A DNA stretch of 64,000 nucleotides, from IMG/VR virus record IMGVR_UViG_3300023116_000009, positions 122,088 to 186,087 of that record; one strand, written 5' to 3'. Under the pieces are notes generated by a model, which had not been told where the DNA came from, did not search any database, and saw only the letters and a program-made list of their open reading frames with translations. The stretch is from a virus. Below, piece by piece: positions 1-8,757 of this stretch; position 1 is the first letter of the stretch, and every line of letters begins with the position of its first letter. The position numbers and the translations under genes were made by a program.

Positions 1-1423
1 TGGAGCTGAGGTTTGCTGCAGCAGCAGGATCAGCATCAGCGAGGTGGGAATCATAACCCTTAGCGAATGGGTTCAGGACCATGCCATAGCGGGTCTTGAA
101 TCCGATACGTGGCTGGAAGTCATCCTGACCAACGCTACGTACCATCTGCAGAGGTACATATGGGCAGTAGAACATACCAGCGTCATAAGGTGAAGTACCC
201 TTATAACCGATGACGTAGTACTGGTTGCCTGACTGACCCGAAGCAGCAGAACCACCACGGGTGATGGTTGCATAAGGATCGATATAGACGCGATAGCGAC
301 CGTTCAGAACACCAGCGAAGGTGTTACCAGTTTCGTCAACTGCAAGGCGGTTGTTGCCTTCCAGAGCAGGGGTGTAATCAAGTACGCCTGCCATTGCCAG
401 TGCCGAAGCAACGTCAGCAGAGCACATGATCATGTTGCCCTTTCCTCTACGAGTTTCGCGTGCGATTGCGTTCGCATCACGCTCGATTTGGAACAGAAGA
501 CCCTTGAACTTCTCAACCGACCAACGACCATTGGAGTCAACGTCCAGGTCGAAAGTACCAGCGGTAGCGGTATCGTGCTGAGCACCACGCTTAGCGGACT
601 TATAAATGGTACGAACAACTTCGCGGTTGATTTCAGCAAGGATCTCAGAGGACAGAATGTTTGCCAGCTCTGACTCAGCATCAAGACCGTGGATAGCACG
701 CAGGTCTTGTGCGAGTTCGATGCTGTACTCTGCCTTCAGAGCACGTGACTTAGCGGTAACAGCAATCTTTTCGATGCTGAAACCCATCTCACGGAAGTCA
801 GGAGCGTTACCATCGCTATCCAGACCTTCCGAAACTTCAGTGCCCATAGCGCCAGGAGCACCATAGTAACCTTGAACGGTTGCTTCGTTAGAACCAGTGA
901 ATCCGTCGTTCAGAACTGCAGGGTTGTCTCCAGTCAGTGCATCAGCAGCACCAGAAACATCGTTAGCACCCTGAGCACCAGATTGGTTAGGATTAACTTC
1001 GTTGAAGAATGCTTCAGCGTTGGTGGTTGCCTGACCGTCATAACGGGCACGCATTGCGAAGATCAGTCCAGTAGGACCAGACATTGGTTGAACGCCAGCG
1101 AGGTCATATGCGACCAAGTTTGGCATTGAGCGGCGGATCAGTGAGATCAGAACTGGGTCGAAACCAGCAACAGGACCAGCAGCAGTTGCATCAGAACTGA
1201 AACCAGCAACGCCTACACCAGCGCCAGCAGCAGCATTAGAACCAGTGCTCATGGTGGGGATTGCTTCAGACAGGATCTGACGCTCCTCACGGATTACACG
1301 CTCTTGGTTTTCCAGCAGGATGGAAGTGACAGCTCTCTTGTAGTTATCTTCAATCTTAGGAAGATCACCGTGCTCAAGAACAGGTGCCCACTTCTCCTGG
1401 AGTTGTTGGGACATGCCTAACAT
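1..1423 (-). CDS. 23: Major capsid protein gp23 (3' end beyond window)
   Basis: This is the T4-type major capsid protein that builds the hexamers of the head shell after cleavage by the gp21 protease. About 474 codons are visible and the frame is still open at base 1, so only the last few residues can be missing. The family's C-terminal landmark is present near the window edge: PYVPLQMVRSVGQDDFQPRIG followed by FKTRYGMVLNPFAKG. The N-terminus reads MLGMSQQLQEKWAPVLEHGD, typical of marine T4-like gp23. I place the start at the ATG ending at 1423 because AGGAG lies 8 bases upstream; an in-frame ATG at 1414 is the alternative. An Ala/Gly-rich stretch follows around residues 50-70. It is the last gene of the capsid run. 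I see no TATAAATA octamer in the 37-base gap before it, so it may be read from the promoter upstream of gp22. Confidence 0.97.
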   Translation of the reverse strand, partial: MLGMSQQLQEKWAPVLEHGDLPKIEDNYKRAVTSILLENQERVIREERQILSEAIPTMSTGSNAAAGAGVGVAGFSSDATAAGPVAGFDPVLISLIRRSMPNLVAYDLAGVQPMSGPTGLIFAMRARYDGQATTNAEAFFNEVNPNQSGAQGANDVSGAADALTGDNPAVLNDGFTGSNEATVQGYYGAPGAMGTEVSEGLDSDGNAPDFREMGFSIEKIAVTAKSRALKAEYSIELAQDLRAIHGLDAESELANILSSEILAEINREVVRTIYKSAKRGAQHDTATAGTFDLDVDSNGRWSVEKFKGLLFQIERDANAIARETRRGKGNMIMCSADVASALAMAGVLDYTPALEGNNRLAVDETGNTFAGVLNGRYRVYIDPYATITRGGSAASGQSGNQYYVIGYKGTSPYDAGMFYCPYVPLQMVRSVGQDDFQPRIGFKTRYGMVLNPFAKGYDSHLADADPAAAANLSS

Positions 1424-1460
1424 TTGTTTTTCTCCTAGTAAGTAAGTAGTAGTTTAATAA

Positions 1461-2498
1461 TTATTTCCAACGGGAAATTGCCTGTACATAGGCAGCCATT
1501 GGACCCTCTACGGGCGATGCAACTTCACCAGTTGCAATGTCTTCCTTCAGTTCAACTTTTGCCTTGGGGAAATAAGATTCCTTGATGGTTTCGAGTTTGG
1601 ACTTAAAGGACTCCTCGGTTTCGAATTCAACACCTTCTGCGAGTGAAGCGAACTTCTCTGCTTGGGTGTCAGCGAGACCTTTGGAAACTTCAGCAACAAT
1701 CGATTCCTTTACAAAGGTCTTGATTGTGCCATTGAGTGACATATTGGTTTCAATCTGCTCATTGAGCTTTGCTTCCATCTCATCAAGTTTGTCTGTCATC
1801 TCTTGCATAACATCATATTTTTCTTCAGGGAGTTGTACATAATTTTCTTCAAAAAGATTCTTCATGCCGTCCATGAAGGACTGCATCATCTCAAGTTTAA
1901 TGCCGTTGTGGAGTTCGATTTCATTCTCTTTCTTCCACTCTTCAGCAACATAGGTGAGGAACTTGTCCATCTTCTCAGCAAGTTCCGACTTAACGGTTTC
2001 GACTTGCTCAGTAAGACGTGCCTCGTAGGACTCTTCAATCTTCTTGGTCTCTTCAGCAAGTTTCGACTTGACTGCTGCCTCAAAGATTGTCTTGGTCTTT
2101 TCTTTAAATTCTTCGGAGAGTTCTTCGCCAGTCAGAAGTGCTTTAACATCCTCTTCAACACTGAACGCTTCAGTTTCAGTAGTTTCTGCAACTACTTCTT
2201 CTGTGGTCTCTTCTTCTTCCTTCAGTTTGCCAGGTGCTGCATCGCCTGGTTTAGCAGATTTGGTTACGTGACCATCGCTAACCTTTGATGTGCCCTTATT
2301 GGCAATCTTAGCAGAATCATTATCCTGCTTGTAATTCTGATTTGTAGGACCGCCGAGATTATCCTTAGCGGTGTCTTGAGGACCAGGAATAGATGCAGCA
2401 ACCATGCCGTCTGCCCCTTTGGCACCATCAGTTGGCGCTTTTTCCTCAAGAGTTTCTTCTACGAAGGTTTCAAATTTCTGGTCAACTGATGCTGACAT
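1461..2498 (-). CDS. 22: Prohead core scaffolding protein gp22
   Basis: This is the internal scaffold of the prohead, around which gp23 assembles and which the gp21 protease later degrades. The 345-residue product is very rich in Glu, Lys, Ala and Thr. It has a low-complexity acidic N-terminal part (about residues 10-125) and a long, probably coiled-coil helical part (about 130-320), as expected for T4 gp22. It ends in a hydrophobic tail, AAYVQAISRWK. Position directly between gp21 and gp23 is the classical T4 order. AAGGAGA lies about 10 bases before the ATG, and a consensus late promoter octamer lies 44 bases upstream. Call rests on composition, length and synteny, since scaffolds diverge quickly in sequence. 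Confidence 0.9.
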   Translation of the reverse strand: MSASVDQKFETFVEETLEEKAPTDGAKGADGMVAASIPGPQDTAKDNLGGPTNQNYKQDNDSAKIANKGTSKVSDGHVTKSAKPGDAAPGKLKEEEETTEEVVAETTETEAFSVEEDVKALLTGEELSEEFKEKTKTIFEAAVKSKLAEETKKIEESYEARLTEQVETVKSELAEKMDKFLTYVAEEWKKENEIELHNGIKLEMMQSFMDGMKNLFEENYVQLPEEKYDVMQEMTDKLDEMEAKLNEQIETNMSLNGTIKTFVKESIVAEVSKGLADTQAEKFASLAEGVEFETEESFKSKLETIKESYFPKAKVELKEDIATGEVASPVEGPMAAYVQAISRWK

Positions 2499-2541
2499 GT
2501 GCTAGTTCTCCTTAATATAATCTGTTGTATTTGCTATAAGT

Positions 2542-2549
2542 TATTTATA
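2542..2549 (-). promoter_or_regulatory. Late promoter octamer TATAAATA upstream of gp22
   Basis: The minus strand reads TATAAATA, an exact match to the T4 late promoter -10 octamer recognised by the gp55-type sigma factor. It lies in the 53-base gap between gp21 and gp22, 44 bases before the gp22 ATG, so it would drive gp22 and gp23. Confidence 0.75.
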
Positions 2550-2551
2550 AA

Positions 2552-3196
2552 TTATAATCCTTTTAAGAATTTTTCAAACGCGGAAACTTTGCGCTCCTGA
2601 AGGTTATGCCAAGTTGCTGCGTCTAATTCTTTCTTAATTGAACTGATATGGCGCTCTGTAAGAATGCCATTGTTCCATACCCATTCTTTTCCTTCCATAA
2701 TACCTTCAACAAAAGCATCAGGTGCAGAAGGATCTGCTACAATATCAGCAGCAGTTGCAAGCATGAAATCATCACGGACATAATTTACTCCGCTTTTTTC
2801 TTGAAGCGAACCAACTCCTCTGGACGAAACTCCTAACTTAACTCCTTCATCGATTAAAGATTTTGCAATCTTACCCATAGGGGTATCGAGAATTTTTGCT
2901 TTCCCAATAAAATTAGATCCTTCTTTTTGAAGAGAAACAATTTTATGAGATACGCGATCTAAGTTTACAGTCGGACCTTCAGGGTGACCAAGTTCACCGA
3001 GAGCACGATCTTTAGAAATGTAAGATTCAGTATATCTTTGAACTTCTTTTTCAAGAACGTTCATTGGATACACTCTTCCATTTCTATTTTTAATGTCAGA
3101 TTGCAAGAAGATACCCTCAATGAAGTGATTCTTTTTAGAACCATTTTCTTCAATGAGAAATTCTACTGCTTCAATCTGTTCCGTGATCAGTTTCAT
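2552..3196 (-). CDS. 21: Prohead core protein protease gp21
   Basis: This is the head maturation serine protease of the T4 gp21 family, which sits inside the prohead and cleaves scaffold and capsid precursors. The 214-residue length matches the family (T4 gp21 is 212). Visible motifs are NRNGRVYP (residues 38-44), GELGHP (68-72) with the probable catalytic His71, and GVSSRG (122-127) with the probable catalytic Ser at 124 or 125. A conserved ADPSAPDAFV stretch follows. It sits between the small core peptide and gp22, as in T4. Its start overlaps the end of the upstream gene by 26 bases, suggesting coupled translation. Catalytic residue assignments come from family knowledge and were not aligned here. 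Confidence 0.95.
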   Translation of the reverse strand: MKLITEQIEAVEFLIEENGSKKNHFIEGIFLQSDIKNRNGRVYPMNVLEKEVQRYTESYISKDRALGELGHPEGPTVNLDRVSHKIVSLQKEGSNFIGKAKILDTPMGKIAKSLIDEGVKLGVSSRGVGSLQEKSGVNYVRDDFMLATAADIVADPSAPDAFVEGIMEGKEWVWNNGILTERHISSIKKELDAATWHNLQERKVSAFEKFLKGL

Positions 3197-3368
3197 CTTC
3201 GGTCTGTTCGGGTTCGTTTTCTAAATGGTTGAACATGTTAGCGCCAACCTTTTCTTTTTCAAGAGTAAGGATTTGCGCTGCTTTGTTCATAATCATATCT
3301 TTCACAGCATCAGAAGCATCAGAAAGTTGATCCTTCATAATCATATCAACAATTTTGGTTGGTTCCAT
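3171..3368 (-). CDS. Small prohead core protein (gp67/gp68 position)
   Basis: This encodes a 65-residue protein: a helical, Met/Lys-rich N-terminal two thirds and a very acidic C-terminal tail (ENEPEQTEDETDHGTD). It lies between the portal and the protease, where T4 encodes the prohead core proteins gp67 and gp68. Small acidic or helical proteins there are core components that the protease processes. Sequence alone does not tell which of the two it corresponds to, and it could be a fused or reduced equivalent. It overlaps the gp21 start by 26 bases and follows the portal start-side gap closely, so it belongs to the same operon. Confidence 0.6.
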   Translation of the reverse strand: MEPTKIVDMIMKDQLSDASDAVKDMIMNKAAQILTLEKEKVGANMFNHLENEPEQTEDETDHGTD

Positions 3369-3381
3369 GATCTAACCTCTA

Positions 3382-4992
3382 TTATTTAGTGTTTGAATTT
3401 CCTGACGTTTTAGGTGCAGGAGGATTTTTCATTTGGTCAATCTGAACCTTCTTAGTTTCCATATCCAGTTCAGCGGATTGCTTTTCTTGAGCAACCGTAT
3501 CAAGAGGATCAATAACTTGACCCGCCTTAATCTCATTATTTATCTGCTCTCTCATTTCTTCAATTTCTTGCTCAGTAAACTGCAGCAGTTGACGCATTAC
3601 ATATTCTTGAGAGAAGTATTTACCAACATAGAGATCTAGTTTATCCAGAACATCCATTTTGGTTTGAAGCATCTCCAGTTGTGCCATTTCAGCAAACTGA
3701 TTATCATAAAGATAATCATACTGAATGTGCTCTTTCATTTCTTCCCAATCTTCAGGTGCAATGATACCTTTGAGGATCAGTTGAGTTTTGAGAAGATCAT
3801 GGAGTAAATCAGAGAACTTCTTACGGAGACGACCGACAAACTTTGTAAATTTAATCTCATCTCTATTGATCTCTTCTGATTTACCGAGATCAAATGACTT
3901 GTCGCTCTCCAATCTTGAAGGAGGAACGCCAAGTGCTTTGTAGAGTTGAGTTTGGAAATACTTAATGTCAGTCAGTTCTCCAAGATTCTGACCGCCAGGC
4001 AGAGTGGTAATTTCTGTACCACGACCACCTTCACGACGAGGTAACCAGAAATCTTCAAGCATACTCATATGCTTTTTGTCATCACGGATCTCTCCAGTAT
4101 TGGAGTCATATACCATCTTATTTCTATAGCGTGACATCACATCACGCAGGTATTGTTCCGCTTTAATCTTAGGAAGATTGCCAACGTCAATATAGAAAAT
4201 ACGACGCTCAGGTGCTCTTGACAAACGATAGATAACAATGCTGTCCTCAAGCATTCTCAACTGGTTGAGATATTTAATTGCTTTGTGAAGATAACTCAGG
4301 GTCATGTTTCTACCCTGGTCAGTTATTCCAGACGCTACATGTGAAATAGCATCCTTTGCAATTTTAATTCCTTGGTTAGTATTGTTTACTCCTTTGGCAT
4401 TATATACATAAAACTCTGTGACTTTTCCGTAGTCATACTTGTTAAATTGATCTGCATCAACTGGAGGTTTTTCTACCAGACGTACCTTCTTAATTTTAAG
4501 AGGATCAATATAACGGAGTTCTAGTAGACCCTTAGATGGATCTTCTAAATCAATAACTTTATGATAGAATAATCTGCCATCGACGTACCAACGTCTAAAG
4601 ATCTGATGAGCAGATTTATCAAAATCAAGAAGACGTTTGATATGATCAAACTCTTCTCTCATTCTATTTTTAATTGATTCTGATACTTCCAGATTAGACA
4701 GTTCTAATTCTACTGGACTATCATCTTGATCAGTAACAATTGCTTCGTTTGTAATATCTTCAATAGCACTATCAACTTCTGGTTGTAATGCCATTTCTCT
4801 ATAGCGTCTAATGAGATTGATCTCATCACGCTTCTTAGTATCATCAAGATCTACATAATGACCAAACCATCCACCATATGGAGTAATGGTGGATGATGCA
4901 TCATTGTCAGTAGGTGGAACAGGGGACGTGGCTGCCCTCGCCCCCTTCTTGAGATCTTCATCTTTAATTGAAAATCCAAATAGTTGCGCCAT
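3382..4992 (-). CDS. 20: Portal vertex protein gp20
   Basis: This is the dodecameric portal at the unique head vertex, through which DNA is packaged and to which the neck attaches. The 536 residues are close to T4 gp20 (524). Family landmarks visible are RYREMALQPEVDSAIEDI near residue 65, RLSRAPERRIFYIDVGNLP near 260, and the DFWLPRREGGRGTEITTLPGG block near 320. This last region is the conserved core used as a marine T4-like marker. The C-terminal roughly 70 residues are Gln/Lys-rich and end in an Asn-rich tail. The gene is followed by the core peptide and protease, matching T4 order. Upstream lies a TCTAAATA octamer. Confidence 0.97.
   Translation of the reverse strand: MAQLFGFSIKDEDLKKGARAATSPVPPTDNDASSTITPYGGWFGHYVDLDDTKKRDEINLIRRYREMALQPEVDSAIEDITNEAIVTDQDDSPVELELSNLEVSESIKNRMREEFDHIKRLLDFDKSAHQIFRRWYVDGRLFYHKVIDLEDPSKGLLELRYIDPLKIKKVRLVEKPPVDADQFNKYDYGKVTEFYVYNAKGVNNTNQGIKIAKDAISHVASGITDQGRNMTLSYLHKAIKYLNQLRMLEDSIVIYRLSRAPERRIFYIDVGNLPKIKAEQYLRDVMSRYRNKMVYDSNTGEIRDDKKHMSMLEDFWLPRREGGRGTEITTLPGGQNLGELTDIKYFQTQLYKALGVPPSRLESDKSFDLGKSEEINRDEIKFTKFVGRLRKKFSDLLHDLLKTQLILKGIIAPEDWEEMKEHIQYDYLYDNQFAEMAQLEMLQTKMDVLDKLDLYVGKYFSQEYVMRQLLQFTEQEIEEMREQINNEIKAGQVIDPLDTVAQEKQSAELDMETKKVQIDQMKNPPAPKTSGNSNTK
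3383..3390 (-). promoter_or_regulatory. Weak late-promoter-like octamer ACTAAATA
   Basis: The minus strand reads ACTAAATA immediately past the portal gene's stop, 15 bases before the ATG of the core peptide gene. The same ACTAAATA recurs upstream of gp19, gp13 and the 3508-aa fibre. The short distance to the ATG makes function uncertain. Confidence 0.35.
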
Positions 4993-5021
4993 TCCAAATA
5001 TAGAGTATTAACCGTTGCTAC

Positions 5022-5029
5022 TATTTAGA
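5022..5029 (-). promoter_or_regulatory. Late-promoter-like octamer TCTAAATA upstream of gp20
   Basis: The minus strand reads TCTAAATA (one mismatch to TATAAATA) in the 47-base gap between gp19 and gp20, 30 bases before the portal ATG. Position and spacing match the stronger late promoters in this window. Confidence 0.45.
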
Positions 5030-5039
5030 CGATTTAAAA

Positions 5040-5654
5040 TCAAGCACCTACGGACTGACTTGTAAGGTCGCCACTTCCAACAGAGAAGTTCTTACCGCCT
5101 ACATCCATATACTGATATTGGAACTCAACGTCAAACTCTTCAATCTGATCGTTGCTATCATAAGCAAGGTTAATTGCACCAACATTAGTTGGCCAAGCAC
5201 CAACTAATCTGTACTCTCTAAGTACATCTGTGGTTGCATCCTTTGCTTTTTGTTGAACAATCATGTCACAGAAATAGTTTCCGTTTCCACCGATTGCACC
5301 AAAATCTAATGTACCAATGTTTTCATCAGTTTTGTTACCAGCGTTAATCCACAACTCAAATGCTTTTCTGAGATTGAAATCTTTTGTGTTGTAGAATGTT
5401 GCTGTCCATGCTTCAAAGGTTCTATCACCAGGGATCTTCAGGAAGCGTCCTCTGAAAGGAACTTCAATTAATCCCTGAGTGCTAGCAGGAAGTTGTGCTG
5501 ATCTGCACAGGAACGAAGATTGATCCTGCAAAGTGTTACCGCCAACAGCAGTAACAATTTCACCAGGGAAATTGATAACTACGTTGAACAGGTTGGGGCG
5601 GACGCCGCCCCTTAAAGTATTTTTAAAATCTTCGATTTTGCGTGTTGCTGCCAT
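5040..5654 (-). CDS. 19: Tail tube protein gp19
   Basis: This is the inner tail tube protein that polymerises inside the contractile sheath and conducts DNA. The 204 residues are longer than T4 gp19 (163), as is usual for marine T4-like phages. Landmarks are LRGGVRPNLFNVVINFP at the N-terminus, LCRSAQLPASTQGLIEVPFRG (about residues 49-69) and the KIPGDRTFEAWTATFYN block (about 73-89), all typical of T4-type tube proteins. It lies directly after the sheath gene. GGGAGA sits 10 bases before the ATG, and an ACTAAATA octamer lies 23 bases upstream. Confidence 0.95.
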   Translation of the reverse strand: MAATRKIEDFKNTLRGGVRPNLFNVVINFPGEIVTAVGGNTLQDQSSFLCRSAQLPASTQGLIEVPFRGRFLKIPGDRTFEAWTATFYNTKDFNLRKAFELWINAGNKTDENIGTLDFGAIGGNGNYFCDMIVQQKAKDATTDVLREYRLVGAWPTNVGAINLAYDSNDQIEEFDVEFQYQYMDVGGKNFSVGSGDLTSQSVGA

Positions 5655-5676
5655 TTTTTTAAGTTCTCCCGTTGTT

Positions 5677-5684
5677 TATTTAGT
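5677..5684 (-). promoter_or_regulatory. Late-promoter-like octamer ACTAAATA upstream of gp19
   Basis: The minus strand reads ACTAAATA, followed by AACA, in the 42-base gap between gp18 and gp19, 23 bases before the gp19 ATG. It matches TATAAATA at six of eight positions and is shared with several other gene borders here. Confidence 0.4.
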
Positions 5685-5696
5685 AACTACCAATGA

Positions 5697-8444
5697 TCAT
5701 CTAGCGATGACTTCAGAGAAGTCGATACCAGTTCTAGTAGCAGTAAATGTGAGAGTAATGAAGTTGATAGAACGGGCAGGTTGAATATAAATTTCTGCAA
5801 CAAATTCATTGTTGTCAATGACGTTTGCAGTGTTGTTTGTCTCGTCGCAAACAACTAAGAAGTCGGTGATGCCTCTTCTTGACTGTACATCGCGGAGGAA
5901 TGGTTCAACGATTGCTCTGAAAACACCTCTTGTGGTTTCGTCGTTGATTTCAAACAGTTGTGCTTTTGCTGCTTCCTCAATTGCTCTCTCAACAACAAGG
6001 AACAGTTTGCGAACGTTAATTCTATCAAACGCCGATGGAGTTGACAGTGCTGTCTTATCACCAAAGAGAACTGCACCTTGACCTGGGAAGGTTACGATAG
6101 GATTGATTCTATTCGCATAGAGTTCATCTCTATCTGCTTTGCCTGGATTCCAAGCAAGTTTTGCCAGATTGCGGATACCACCTCTAGAGAAACCAGCAGG
6201 TGAGAACCATGCTTCATTTCTAATAGTAGTATCTGCGACAAGACCAGCAACGTCGGTATTGCAAGGAATATACTTATAAACGTCGTTCCAACGATCATAA
6301 ACATACTTGTAATTTCCATCAATGACAAGATATGAATTGCTAGCAACATCTGAGAAGAAGTCCTTCAGGTTTCTAGTAATTTGAGAACTTGCGATTTGAG
6401 TTCCGTCAGCAGAAACAATATTTGAAATATGTGCAGAACCGAATGCAATACAGTCCTTTCTCTCAGCAGCAATAGATGCAATCTTATTCAGTTTTGATTT
6501 GGTGTCCTCTTCAGTCAAACCTGAAGGACCCATCAGAATATAATCAATAGTGATGTTTTCTACATCTCTAAAGATATCGTATCCAGCGTTCAGATCTCCA
6601 ACTGAAACCTCATATCCACTACCAGTGCTTGAGTAGTTTACGCCATTTGCAAGAGCGTATGATTTTGTACCTTTTGGTTTAAATCCTAATGGCGCTGTCT
6701 TTGTTTGATATTCATACAGAGTGTCTCCTGCATAAACATAAGCAGAACCTTCGGAAACAATTCTCTTATAGAAGTTTGCTCCGCCCTGTGCTCCTCTACC
6801 ATCAGTTGCTTTAGAAGCATATCTGAAAGTTTCGAGAACAGTATCTTTAGCACCACTTACAGTTCCATCTACGTCAACGATTGCAACGTGAACTGCATCA
6901 TAGACATTCATAGAACCATAGAACTCTTCTCCGTCTGCAGTTGCTTTTGGTCTTGCGGCAACAGAATTCCACTTAACAGATGAACCAGGATAGAGACGTG
7001 CCTCTAAGTACCACTCTTCACCATTGGATACACTTTCAACAACGCTAGTTCCTGAAGTACCAATGGTTACTGAATCTGCAGCAGCAAACAGTTGACCAGC
7101 AGATGGTGTGTTAACATAAGAGTCATCTGCTACATCTAAAATTACAATATGTACCAGAGTTTGACCAGCAGCATTTGCTCCTACTTCAAGAACCTCTCCT
7201 TTCTTTTGACCAACACTTACAAAATCTCCAGATGCAATATTTGAAGCAGTACCAGGAGAACCTGCAGTAAGGGTCAATGTTTGTTGAGGACCGTAGTCAA
7301 CGGTGCAAACTCTCAGTCCATTTGCCCAGGTTCCTGCTGTTCTACCTGCATACAACCAACCAGAAGTGTTTCCACTATAGGATGCTTCATAAACTTCGTT
7401 ATTAGCAATCTTGATTGGATCTGCAGAAATAGCTGAAGTTGCTGTTGCAACTACGCCAGGAGGTGGTTCAACTGGGTTTAAGTTTGAGAATCCAGTGTAA
7501 TCACCAAAGTTAGTAACAGTGACACCAGTTACAACACCTGCAGGACTTACATCCAGAGTGCCAGAGAATGGAGTGTTTGCAGTACCACCACTGACGTTCA
7601 ATGTATAAGTTGCTTCGTCATCATAATTTGTACCACCAGAAACAACAGAAACTTCGAGTCCAGTTGGAGCACTAAGTGTGATTGTTGGAGCAGAAGTATA
7701 ATTTTCTCCACCAGTGATTGAGATGGAAGTAACTACACCGTTAGTAATTACTGGAGTAGCAACAACAGTTGCTGGGTCTCCACCACCACCAGTTACGGTG
7801 ACAGTTGGTGCAGATGAATAACCAGAACCACCGTCAGTAACGGTTAAGTTTCCAGTCAATGCACCAGCAGCAACGTTTGCCCCAGACGCAGTTGCCGTTG
7901 CGGTGCTTCCTTGTGCAGCACTTAAAATGCAAGTATCGCCAACAGCAGCAATTGTTACAGCAGGAGCAGATTGATAACCGTTACCAGATTGGGTAACAAC
8001 AATAGCAGTAACTCTTCCTTCTGCATCAAGAACTGCAGTTCCCTGTGCTTGGGTTCCGCCAGCAGGAGGAGCAGCAAAAGTAACTGCAGGAGCAATTACA
8101 TACTTACCATTTGTTTGTGCATTGGTTACTGTTACTGAAGAAACAGAGTTGCCCTGTCTTGCTACAGCGTTTTTGAGGTCGGCATCATCAGCTCTTACAA
8201 CTGAAAGGGTGCCGCCATAGTTTAAATAGTTAACAGCAGAAAGAAAATAATCTGCATTGTACTGATTGGGTTCACCAAATGCAGAGATTAAACCTGCTTC
8301 TGAATCGATGGTAATTGGTGATCCAAGTTCGCCCTTTGCAAAAGGACCAACAAAAGCAGCGACGTTTGCGTTTGCAATACTTGCCCTTCCGTTTGTAAGA
8401 TCCTTTTCTCTAATAACAACGCCTGGTGAGCGTAAAGTTGCCAT
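5697..8444 (-). CDS. 18: Tail sheath protein gp18 with large repeat insertion
   Basis: This is the contractile tail sheath protein. The N-terminus (MATLRSPGVVIREKDLT) and the C-terminal half are typical of T4-type sheath; LFGDKTALSTPSAFDRINVR and the RGVFRAIVEPFLRDVQSRRG block form the polymerisation core. The product has 915 residues against 659 in T4. The excess is a Thr/Gly/Ala/Val-rich block at about residues 101-335 with repeats such as GSGYSSAPTVTVTGG and NYTSAPTITL. Removing that block leaves about 680 residues, close to the normal length. The block would probably protrude from the outer surface of the sheath. TAGGAG lies 6 bases before the ATG and an AATAAATA octamer lies 38 bases upstream. 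Confidence 0.96.
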   Translation of the reverse strand: MATLRSPGVVIREKDLTNGRASIANANVAAFVGPFAKGELGSPITIDSEAGLISAFGEPNQYNADYFLSAVNYLNYGGTLSVVRADDADLKNAVARQGNSVSSVTVTNAQTNGKYVIAPAVTFAAPPAGGTQAQGTAVLDAEGRVTAIVVTQSGNGYQSAPAVTIAAVGDTCILSAAQGSTATATASGANVAAGALTGNLTVTDGGSGYSSAPTVTVTGGGGDPATVVATPVITNGVVTSISITGGENYTSAPTITLSAPTGLEVSVVSGGTNYDDEATYTLNVSGGTANTPFSGTLDVSPAGVVTGVTVTNFGDYTGFSNLNPVEPPPGVVATATSAISADPIKIANNEVYEASYSGNTSGWLYAGRTAGTWANGLRVCTVDYGPQQTLTLTAGSPGTASNIASGDFVSVGQKKGEVLEVGANAAGQTLVHIVILDVADDSYVNTPSAGQLFAAADSVTIGTSGTSVVESVSNGEEWYLEARLYPGSSVKWNSVAARPKATADGEEFYGSMNVYDAVHVAIVDVDGTVSGAKDTVLETFRYASKATDGRGAQGGANFYKRIVSEGSAYVYAGDTLYEYQTKTAPLGFKPKGTKSYALANGVNYSSTGSGYEVSVGDLNAGYDIFRDVENITIDYILMGPSGLTEEDTKSKLNKIASIAAERKDCIAFGSAHISNIVSADGTQIASSQITRNLKDFFSDVASNSYLVIDGNYKYVYDRWNDVYKYIPCNTDVAGLVADTTIRNEAWFSPAGFSRGGIRNLAKLAWNPGKADRDELYANRINPIVTFPGQGAVLFGDKTALSTPSAFDRINVRKLFLVVERAIEEAAKAQLFEINDETTRGVFRAIVEPFLRDVQSRRGITDFLVVCDETNNTANVIDNNEFVAEIYIQPARSINFITLTFTATRTGIDFSEVIAR
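7440..8144 (-). repeat. GSGY-type repeat block inserted in tail sheath gene
   Basis: This stretch codes for about 235 residues of gp18 made of imperfect units with the core (G/S)GxGYxSAP(T/A)(V/I)T(V/I). The clear units are GNGYQSAPAVTIA, GSGYSSAPTVTVTG and GENYTSAPTITLS, with degenerate copies after them. The same unit type appears in gp8, the gp7-like protein and the giant fibres. Boundaries are approximate. Confidence 0.8.
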
Positions 8445-8481
8445 CTGTGTCTCCTAACAAATATGTCGAATTGTCTAAGAT

Positions 8482-8489
8482 TATTTATT
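8482..8489 (-). promoter_or_regulatory. Late promoter octamer AATAAATA upstream of gp18
   Basis: The minus strand reads AATAAATA, one mismatch to the T4 late octamer, in the 85-base gap before gp18 and 38 bases from its ATG. The rest of that gap shows no clear hairpin. Confidence 0.55.
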
Positions 8490-8529
8490 ATTTCGGCACT
8501 TTCAAATGGGGAAACAATGCATGAACACA

Positions 8530-8757
8530 CTACCAGTCAGGGTATTCCCACCTACCACTGTCCGCTTTTCTAGCATTGAGTATTCGTTTTTTTGTGCATT
8601 GTTTGCACTCATATGAATATGCAGATGGGAATCCTTTTTTGTTTTTACGAACCAAATAAAAATCAGTAAGCAAATCTTTTTCTACACCACATGCTCTACA
8701 TTTTCTTTCATTGAAGAGTAAATGTCCCAGATCAAACTCTTCATCAAATTCCATCAT
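8530..8757 (-). CDS. Small zinc-ribbon protein downstream of terminase
   Basis: This encodes about 75 residues with two cysteine pairs: CRACG near residue 20 and CKQC near residue 50. They are separated by a basic, aromatic stretch (FYLVRKNKKGFPSAYSYEC). The arrangement resembles the zinc-binding half of HNH-type endonucleases, as found in many small marine phage proteins, but the His-Asn-His catalytic part is absent, so nuclease activity is unlikely. I choose the ATG at 8757. It overlaps the terminase TGA in an ATGA junction and has GGGAG 5 bases upstream, whereas the longer alternative would need a GTG at 8769. The function is unknown; DNA binding is an inference. Confidence 0.75.
   Translation of the reverse strand: MMEFDEEFDLGHLLFNERKCRACGVEKDLLTDFYLVRKNKKGFPSAYSYECKQCTKKRILNARKADSGRWEYPDW

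Noticed and set aside
430-1129. Several overlapping open frames on both strands in the first 1.2 kb
   Set aside because: They are shadows of the gp23 coding frame, which is open from 1423 to base 1 and matches the major capsid protein throughout.
1803-2288. 161-residue plus-strand reading frame opposite gp22
   Set aside because: It is Phe/Leu/Cys-rich, the expected antisense image of a Glu/Lys-rich scaffold gene, and has no ribosome site, family resemblance or room as an independent gene.
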